The position numbers were made by a program, and so were the translations under genes. 11,219 nucleotides of DNA from positions 1-11,219 of the forward strand of contig NCJR01000038.1 in NCBI GenBank assembly GCA_002282555.1. Reading direction: 5' to 3'. This document shows positions 6,398-11,219 of the stretch, one piece after another (the first letter of the stretch is position 1; each line of letters opens with the position of its first letter). The DNA comes from Rhodobacterales bacterium 34-62-10. Lineage in GTDB: Bacteria; Pseudomonadota; Alphaproteobacteria; Rhodobacterales; Rhodobacteraceae. The notes under the pieces are model-generated. The model did no database searches. It worked only from the letters and a program-made list of their open reading frames with translations, and had not been told where the DNA came from.

Positions 6398-7345
6398 ATG
6401 ACCTATTTTATCGTCCGGCGCGCGGCCGGGTTTCTGCTGACGCTGTTCGTGGTCTCGATCATCGTTTTCACTGTCATGAACGTTCTGCCGGGTGATCCGG
6501 CACTGACCATTCTTGGCATCGATGCGACCGAAGACGCGCGCGCCGCCCTGCGAGAGAGGCTAGGCCTGAATGATCCGGTCGTCTTGCGCTACCTGCGTTG
6601 GGCGATAGCGGCCTTGCAGGGCGATTTCGGCGTCAGCTACTCCTTCGGCGTGCCGGTCGCCGAACTGGTAGGCGAGAGGTTGCCCCTGACCTTTGCACTG
6701 GCCATAGCGGGAACGATCGTCACAATCGCGACGGCACTTTTTCTCGGCATCTCGGCGGCGGCGCGCCATGGGCGCAGCGGGGATTGGGCCATCATGCTGT
6801 TCAGTCAGATGGGTATCGCGATCCCGGCCTTCTGGCTTTCCATGCTGCTGGTGCTGCTTTTCGCAGTGAAACTGCAATGGCTACCGCCCGGTGGCTTTCC
6901 CGGATGGGATGACCCTATGGCGGCGCTGCGCGCGCTGGTGCTGCCAACGGTTGCCCTGGCGCTTGTGCAGGCGGCAGTGCTGGCACGGGTCACGCGCTCG
7001 GCCGCGCTAGAAGTGATGCGGCAGGATTTCGTCCGCACCGCGCAGGCGACCGGCTTCTCGCCGCGCCGTGTCCTGTGGGGGCACGTGCTTCCGAATGCCT
7101 TGGTCCCGATCGTCACGATTGTCGGGCTGCAATTCGCCTCGTTGGTAACGGGGACGATTGTGATCGAGAATGTCTTTTACCTTCCCGGTTTGGGGCGTCT
7201 TTTGTTCCAGTCCATCGGGAACCGCGATCTGATCACGGTCCAGGCGCTTGTGATGCTGTTCTCGGTCTTTGTGGTGACAGCCAATTTCATCGTCGATATC
7301 GCCTATGTGCTGATTGACCCGCGCCTGCGCGAGGGCCGGGCATGA
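6398..7345 (+). CDS. ABC importer permease, DppB/OppB type
   Basis: A 315-residue inner-membrane permease, one of two that form the transport channel. It starts with a short cytoplasmic basic end and a first membrane helix at about 9-29, followed by a periplasmic stretch with the family motif NVLPGDPA (28-35) and LGLNDP (55-60), then about five further helices (around 98-122, 133-155, 178-197, 233-256 and 281-303). The EAA cytoplasmic loop that contacts the ATPases is clear at about 200-235, with the motif AQATGFSPRRVLWGHVLPNA. The C-terminus reads YVLIDPRLREGRA, usual for the family, and the length is standard. ATG 6398 fits the family N-terminus. The short frame from ATG 6381 is only six codons and is not counted. 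Its stop overlaps the start of the second permease as ATGA. Confidence 0.94.
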   Translation: MTYFIVRRAAGFLLTLFVVSIIVFTVMNVLPGDPALTILGIDATEDARAALRERLGLNDPVVLRYLRWAIAALQGDFGVSYSFGVPVAELVGERLPLTFALAIAGTIVTIATALFLGISAAARHGRSGDWAIMLFSQMGIAIPAFWLSMLLVLLFAVKLQWLPPGGFPGWDDPMAALRALVLPTVALALVQAAVLARVTRSAALEVMRQDFVRTAQATGFSPRRVLWGHVLPNALVPIVTIVGLQFASLVTGTIVIENVFYLPGLGRLLFQSIGNRDLITVQALVMLFSVFVVTANFIVDIAYVLIDPRLREGRA

Positions 7346-8169
7346 GACGACTGCCCGTGAACCTTTTGATCGGCGGCGTGTTGGTGGCGCTGGTCGTCGC
7401 AGCCGCCATGTTGTCTGTCATCTGGACGCCGCATCCTTATGCCGCGATGGATATTCCCAACAAATTCGCCCCCCCCTCGCCCGCGCATTGGCTCGGGACT
7501 GATCAGCTGGGGCGGGATCTTGTTTCGCAACTCATGGTGGCAGCAGGCAATTCCATGATGGTTGCGCTGCTGGCCGTCAGTATCGGTGCCGTGCTGGGCA
7601 CCATATTGGGCATGGTTGCAGCGGCGCGCGGCGGCTGGACCGAAGAGGCGATCATGCGCCTGTCCGACCTTGGCTTTGCCTTTCCGACCCTCCTATTCGC
7701 GATCATGCTGGCGGCAGCCTTCGGCCCTTCGCTGACGGTTGTCGTCGTGGCGATTGCCTTCATCAACATCCCCACCTTCGCGCGCGTGGCACGCGCTGCG
7801 GCCCGGCAAGTCTGGCACCGCGACTACGTCTATGCGGCACGGGCGGCCGGGATGAACAGGTTTGCCATCAGCCGCGATCATATCCTGCCCAATATCGCGG
7901 CCCCGGTCATCGTTCAGGCGACCATAGAGTTCGCCGTCGCGATCCTGACCGAGGCGGCGCTATCTTATCTGGGCCTTGGCGCACAGCCCCCCGCCCCATC
8001 CTGGGGGCGGATGCTGTCCGAGGCGCAAACGCTGATGTATCTTGCGCCGCAACTGGCGATCTGGCCGGGCCTGTGCATCTTTATCGCGGTGCTTGGTTTC
8101 GGCCTGCTGGGTGACGGCCTGCGCGATCTTTCCGATCCACGGCTGGGCCAAAGGCGGTCACATGATTGA
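7342..8169 (+). CDS. ABC importer permease, DppC/OppC type
   Basis: A 275-residue inner-membrane permease, partner of the preceding DppB-like protein. It has an N-terminal membrane helix (about 8-28), the family motif HWLGTDQLGRD (49-59), further helices around 72-95, 110-130, 132-148, 190-212 and 236-258, and an EAA loop at about 150-185 (YAARAAGMNRFAISRDHILPN). LSYLGLGAQPPAPSWGRML (208-226) and GLLGDGLRDLSDPRL near the C-terminus are signatures of the C-type permeases. The start overlaps the previous stop by ATGA, and its last 8 bases overlap the ATPase start, so the genes are probably translated together. It is somewhat compact at the N-terminus but complete. Confidence 0.94.
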   Translation: MRRLPVNLLIGGVLVALVVAAAMLSVIWTPHPYAAMDIPNKFAPPSPAHWLGTDQLGRDLVSQLMVAAGNSMMVALLAVSIGAVLGTILGMVAAARGGWTEEAIMRLSDLGFAFPTLLFAIMLAAAFGPSLTVVVVAIAFINIPTFARVARAAARQVWHRDYVYAARAAGMNRFAISRDHILPNIAAPVIVQATIEFAVAILTEAALSYLGLGAQPPAPSWGRMLSEAQTLMYLAPQLAIWPGLCIFIAVLGFGLLGDGLRDLSDPRLGQRRSHD

Positions 8170-9139
8170 TCTGACCGATATTCATGTCGACGGTCCAGCG
8201 GGGCCCCTGCTGCGCAAAACCAGCTTGTCCCTCGCTGCTGGCGAACGTGTTGGAATCGTGGGCGAATCCGGGTCGGGCAAGACCCTGCTGGCGCTGTCCA
8301 TGATGGGCATGGTATCAGACCAATTGACCGTCGGCGGAGCGATCAGCGTCGAGGGTCGGGACATGACGAACGCTGTCGAGGCCGACTGGCGGCACCTCCG
8401 CGCGCGGCGGCTGTCTATGGTCTTTCAAGAACCCATGAGCGCGCTGAATCCGCTGCGACGGGTCGGCGATACAGTCGCAGCCCCGCTAATCCGGCATCAG
8501 GGCTACACGCGGGAGCAAGCGCGCGCCCGCGCTCTGTCCCTTTTTGAGGAGACGGGGATAACCGATCCGGAACGTCGGTTGTCGCAATACCCGCATCAAT
8601 TATCGGGCGGGCAACGGCAACGGGTGCTGATCGCTCTGGCGCTGGCCTGTGATCCGGCGCTGCTTATCGCGGATGAACCCACCTCGGCACTGGATGCGGA
8701 AGTGGCGCTGCGGATCACCGATCTCTTGGTCAGGCTGTCGCGCGAACGCAACATGGCCCTGCTGTTCATCAGTCATGATCTGGCCGCCGTCTCGCGCACG
8801 ACCGAACGCATCATCGTCATGTATGGTGGCGATATCATGGAAACGGGGCCAACGCGCGCCATCATGCAGGCCCCGCACCATCCCTATACCAAGGGGCTGC
8901 TGGCGGCCCGGCCCAAGCTTTGGGCCCCCATCTTGTCGACCCATGGCAAGCGCAGGCTGCCTACCATCCCCGGCTCTGTGCCGCCGCCGCAAGACTTGCC
9001 ACGCGGCTGCCGCTTTGCCGGGCGGTGCCCTGTGGAAATGGCCCATTGCGCCACAGAGCGGCCCGCCCTGATACACACCGCGACGGGCACTGCTGCATGT
9101 CACCGGCAAACCGCAGATGGCGCCGGGGGTCAGTCATGA
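8162..9139 (+). CDS. ABC importer ATP-binding protein, DppD/OppD type
   Basis: A 325-residue cytoplasmic ATPase that powers the importer. All nucleotide-binding motifs are intact: Walker A GESGSGKT (34-41), Q-loop Q89, signature LSGGQRQR (147-154), Walker B LLIADE (167-172) with D171 and E172, and H-loop H205. The C-terminal oligopeptide-transporter extension is present, with cysteines C283, C289, C296 and C313 (spacing x5, x6, x16), an arrangement that binds a 4Fe-4S cluster in structurally studied DppD/OppD proteins. ATG 8162 is chosen because it gives the standard N-terminus and a short overlap with the permease stop; the frame is open further upstream to 8042 but that part lies inside the permease gene. 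It should pair with the next ATPase as a heterodimer. Confidence 0.94.
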   Translation: MIDLTDIHVDGPAGPLLRKTSLSLAAGERVGIVGESGSGKTLLALSMMGMVSDQLTVGGAISVEGRDMTNAVEADWRHLRARRLSMVFQEPMSALNPLRRVGDTVAAPLIRHQGYTREQARARALSLFEETGITDPERRLSQYPHQLSGGQRQRVLIALALACDPALLIADEPTSALDAEVALRITDLLVRLSRERNMALLFISHDLAAVSRTTERIIVMYGGDIMETGPTRAIMQAPHHPYTKGLLAARPKLWAPILSTHGKRRLPTIPGSVPPPQDLPRGCRFAGRCPVEMAHCATERPALIHTATGTAACHRQTADGAGGQS

Positions 9140-9942
9140 GCCAAACTCAAGGCACCGCCCACCCGATCCTGTCGGTGGAACAGGTCACCCGGCGCTACCG
9201 GCTGCCCCGCACCACGCTTTTCGGTGAGGCCCCGGTTCTGACAGCCGTCAAAGGCATCAGCTTTTCCATAGGCATTGGCGAAACACTTGGGATCGTGGGC
9301 GAAAGCGGCTCGGGCAAATCCACGCTGGCGCGGCTGGTGATGGGGTTCGAGCAGCCAGATGAGGGCGTCGTCCGCTTCGACGGGTACGATCTGGCACGCC
9401 TCACGCCTGCTGCGTTTCGCATTGCAAGGCGCGGTTTCCAAATGGTGTTTCAGGACCCGAACGGCTCACTCGATCCGCGCCGCACCGTCGGCTGGTCCAT
9501 CGCCGAACCCCTGCGCGCCCAATCCGTGCCGCTGTCCGAACACCCCGCGCGGGTCGCCGAGGTTCTGGAGCAGGTGGGCTTGCGCCCCGACTATGCCAAA
9601 CGTTTTCCACATGAATTTTCGGGCGGACAGCGGCAGCGCATCGCGATTGCCCGCGCTATCGTAATGCGGCCCCGCCTGCTCGTCGCGGACGAGGCAGTTT
9701 CGGCGCTGGACGTCTCAGTGCAAGCCCAGATCCTGAACCTGCTCATGGATTTGCAGGACGAACTGGGCTTGGCCATCATGTTCATCAGCCATGACCTGGC
9801 CGTGATCTCCAGCATCTGCGACCGCATGATCGTGATGCGCCATGGCGAAGTTCTGGAGGAAGGCCCGGTGCCAACCGTCATTTCCGCACCGCGCCATGCC
9901 TATACGCAGGCGCTGCTATCCGCCGCAAGACTTGAGGATTGA
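9136..9942 (+). CDS. ABC importer ATP-binding protein, DppF/OppF type
   Basis: A 268-residue cytoplasmic ATPase, second of the pair. Motifs are Walker A GESGSGKS (55-62), Q-loop Q106 in VFQDPNGSLDP, signature FSGGQRQR (161-168), Walker B LLVADE (181-186) with D185 and E186, D-loop SALD (189-192) and H-loop H219. The protein ends at HAYTQALLSAARLED, right after the nucleotide-binding domain, so it lacks the cysteine-bearing C-terminal extension found in its partner and in many F-type subunits. There is no sign of a frameshift, and the next gene starts 4 bases later, so this is a short form rather than a broken gene. It overlaps the preceding stop by ATGA. Confidence 0.93.
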   Translation: MSQTQGTAHPILSVEQVTRRYRLPRTTLFGEAPVLTAVKGISFSIGIGETLGIVGESGSGKSTLARLVMGFEQPDEGVVRFDGYDLARLTPAAFRIARRGFQMVFQDPNGSLDPRRTVGWSIAEPLRAQSVPLSEHPARVAEVLEQVGLRPDYAKRFPHEFSGGQRQRIAIARAIVMRPRLLVADEAVSALDVSVQAQILNLLMDLQDELGLAIMFISHDLAVISSICDRMIVMRHGEVLEEGPVPTVISAPRHAYTQALLSAARLED

Positions 9943-9946
9943 CCCC

Positions 9947-10759
9947 ATGACCCGTTTCATCCACCTGACCGATCTGCACTTGTCCGTGCCCGGTATGGAC
10001 GACCCACTGCTGCATGCGGATACCGCTGCGGCGCTGGATCGTGCCGTCAGCAAGATCAAGGCGCTGAAGCCCGGTGTGGACTTCGTCGCGATCTCGGGCG
10101 ATCTGGCCAATCATGGCAAAAAGGCCAGCTATGCGCATCTCAAGACCGCCCTTGTCCCCCTGCAGATGCCGATCGTCATGTCGCTTGGCAATCATGACGA
10201 CCGCGCGAATTTTCGCTCTGTCTTTGGGGGCAGTGGCGCGCCGGACGCCCCTCTGTTCGCGCAGATGGTGATCGACGGAGTGCATATCATCACGCTGGAT
10301 AGTTCCGTGCCGGGGCGTGTCGGCGGCGCCATTGGCAACGCGCAGTTCGAGGCTTTGGAGACAGCACTTAGAGCGCATCAGGACCTGCCAAAGCTCATCC
10401 TCTGCCACCATCCTCCGCGCCCGCAGATAGGTGAGACGCTGATCTGGGAAAGCTTGTCAGAGGCAGAGACGGCGCGGCTTGCCGCCACGCTAAAGGGACA
10501 CAAGATCGCCGCGATACTCTGTGGGCATGTGCATCACAACCGTGTCACCTTTTGGAACGGGATCCCTGTCATCGTCTCCAACGGGCTGCACGCCACAATC
10601 GATCTTCTGGAACAGGACGGAATGACAATTCTCTCAGGTACGGGGTTTGCAATCTGCGACCTAACCAGTTCTGAATTGAGCGTCGTCTTTGTGCCCTTAT
10701 CGCCAGAACAGGAAACTCTCGCGCGGATGAGCGACGAAAAGCTGCGCGGGTTCGCTTGA
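9947..10759 (+). CDS. Calcineurin-like metallophosphoesterase (class III phosphodiesterase type)
   Basis: A 270-residue two-metal phosphoesterase, predicted cytoplasmic because no signal peptide is seen. The full metal-ligand set is visible in order: D9 and H11 (LTDLHL), D52 (SGDLANHG), N82 and H83 (GNHDD), H154 (CHHP), and H194 with H196 (CGHVHH). The layout and size fit the CpdA/GpdQ branch, whose members hydrolyse cyclic nucleotides or glycerophosphodiesters. Which of these it acts on cannot be told from motifs. It starts 4 bases after the ATPase stop, so it belongs to the importer operon and probably acts on the imported compound or a product of it. The tyrosine-phosphatase-like gene follows with almost no gap. 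Confidence in the fold and chemistry is high, in the substrate low. Confidence 0.9.
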   Translation: MTRFIHLTDLHLSVPGMDDPLLHADTAAALDRAVSKIKALKPGVDFVAISGDLANHGKKASYAHLKTALVPLQMPIVMSLGNHDDRANFRSVFGGSGAPDAPLFAQMVIDGVHIITLDSSVPGRVGGAIGNAQFEALETALRAHQDLPKLILCHHPPRPQIGETLIWESLSEAETARLAATLKGHKIAAILCGHVHHNRVTFWNGIPVIVSNGLHATIDLLEQDGMTILSGTGFAICDLTSSELSVVFVPLSPEQETLARMSDEKLRGFA

Positions 10760-10767
10760 GGCAAATG

Positions 10768-11219
10768 ATGAGACCAGAAGACGACGCTCGCCATATCGCC
10801 GTTGAAGGCGCATTTAACATCCGTGACCTCGGAGGCTATCGATTGAGTGAGCGCCGCGGCCTCACTCAAATGCGCAGGGTTCTCAGGGCAGACTCGCCCC
10901 ATAGACTGACAGGTGAGGATCTGGATATCCTTCTGGAAACTGGCCTGCGCACGGTGATCGATTTGCGTGCTTCACATGAAGCAGAATGTCAGCCGAACCC
11001 CTTCGAAGGGCTGAACGAGATTGAATACCTGCACTTGCCGCTTTTCGACGCCTTGTCCCCAACGGATCTCCAAGGAAACGCCAACGAAAGGAATCCGCTG
11101 CCCGCATTCTACGCCCAAACATTGGCGCGGCGGCAGCCGCAGATTCGAGACATTCTGACAGCCATAGCCGAAGCGCCTAGTGGAACGGTATTGTTCCATT
11201 GCACCGCCGGCAAGGACCG
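10768..11219 (+). CDS. Tyrosine-phosphatase-like protein, HCxAGKDR class (3' end outside window)
   Basis: The visible 150 or so residues carry the two marks of the Y_phosphatase3 family (MptpB-like): NIRDLGGY close to the N-terminus, and the active-site loop HCTAGKDR at the very end of the window, with the nucleophilic Cys and the loop Arg present. VLRADSPHRLTGEDL and VIDLRASHEAE lie between them, as expected. Known members remove phosphate from proteins, phosphoinositides or small molecules. Two ATGs are adjacent, at 10765 and 10768. A GAGG at 10758-10761 lies 6 bases before the second and 3 before the first, so I prefer 10768. The gap to the phosphoesterase stop is 8 bases, which makes it part of the same operon. 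The C-terminal third is missing. Confidence 0.85.
   Translation, partial: MRPEDDARHIAVEGAFNIRDLGGYRLSERRGLTQMRRVLRADSPHRLTGEDLDILLETGLRTVIDLRASHEAECQPNPFEGLNEIEYLHLPLFDALSPTDLQGNANERNPLPAFYAQTLARRQPQIRDILTAIAEAPSGTVLFHCTAGKD

Noticed and set aside
9676..9711. Ala instead of Pro after the Walker B Glu (ADEAVSALD) in the second ATPase
   Set aside because: This variant is common in DppF/OppF-type subunits, so it is not a defect.
1..11219. CRISPR arrays, tRNA and rRNA genes, riboswitches
   Set aside because: No regularly spaced direct repeats, cloverleaf-like or rRNA-like stretches were noticed, and the non-coding gaps show no riboswitch core that I recognise.

Overview
The window is high-GC, densely coded bacterial DNA with all recognisable genes on the + strand. 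Gene content, codon style, ATGA-type overlaps and a decayed IS3-type transposase fragment suggest an alphaproteobacterium, probably of the Rhodobacterales (Roseobacter-like) type. That placement is an inference from style, not from a marker gene.

Region 1 (1-1580) is the 3' part of a GMC-family FAD oxidoreductase whose start lies before the window. A strong GC-rich hairpin follows it and probably ends transcription. Region 2 (1581-4408) starts with a roughly 270-base leader without a convincing gene. It continues with a two-gene unit whose members overlap by ATGA: an acyl-CoA synthetase most like the oxalate-CoA ligase branch of the AMP-forming family, and a ketopantoate-reductase-like NAD(P) dehydrogenase. 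An inverted repeat lies just after this unit. Region 3 (4361-4820) is a 460-base non-coding interval that carries a degenerate piece of an IS3-family transposase (about 4508-4641), recognisable by its conserved linker just before the DDE catalytic core and broken by stops and frameshifts.

Region 4 (4821-11219) is a long operon. It encodes a complete peptide/opine-type (Dpp/Opp family) ABC importer: periplasmic binding protein, two permeases and two ATPases. A calcineurin-like metallophosphoesterase follows 4 bases later, then a tyrosine-phosphatase-like protein (HCxAGKDR class) that is cut by the window end. The four inner-membrane importer genes overlap one another. The binding protein is separated from them by an 83-base gap with a perfect 8-bp hairpin, a common way to keep binding protein in excess.

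The most interesting feature is the coupling of a Dpp/Opp-type importer to two unrelated phosphoester hydrolases in one apparent transcript. It suggests uptake of a phosphorylated or phosphodiester compound followed by stepwise dephosphorylation in the cytoplasm. The substrate cannot be read from the sequence. A second point of interest is the overlapping pair of an oxalyl-CoA-synthetase-like ligase and a PanE-like reductase, for which I know no established pathway.
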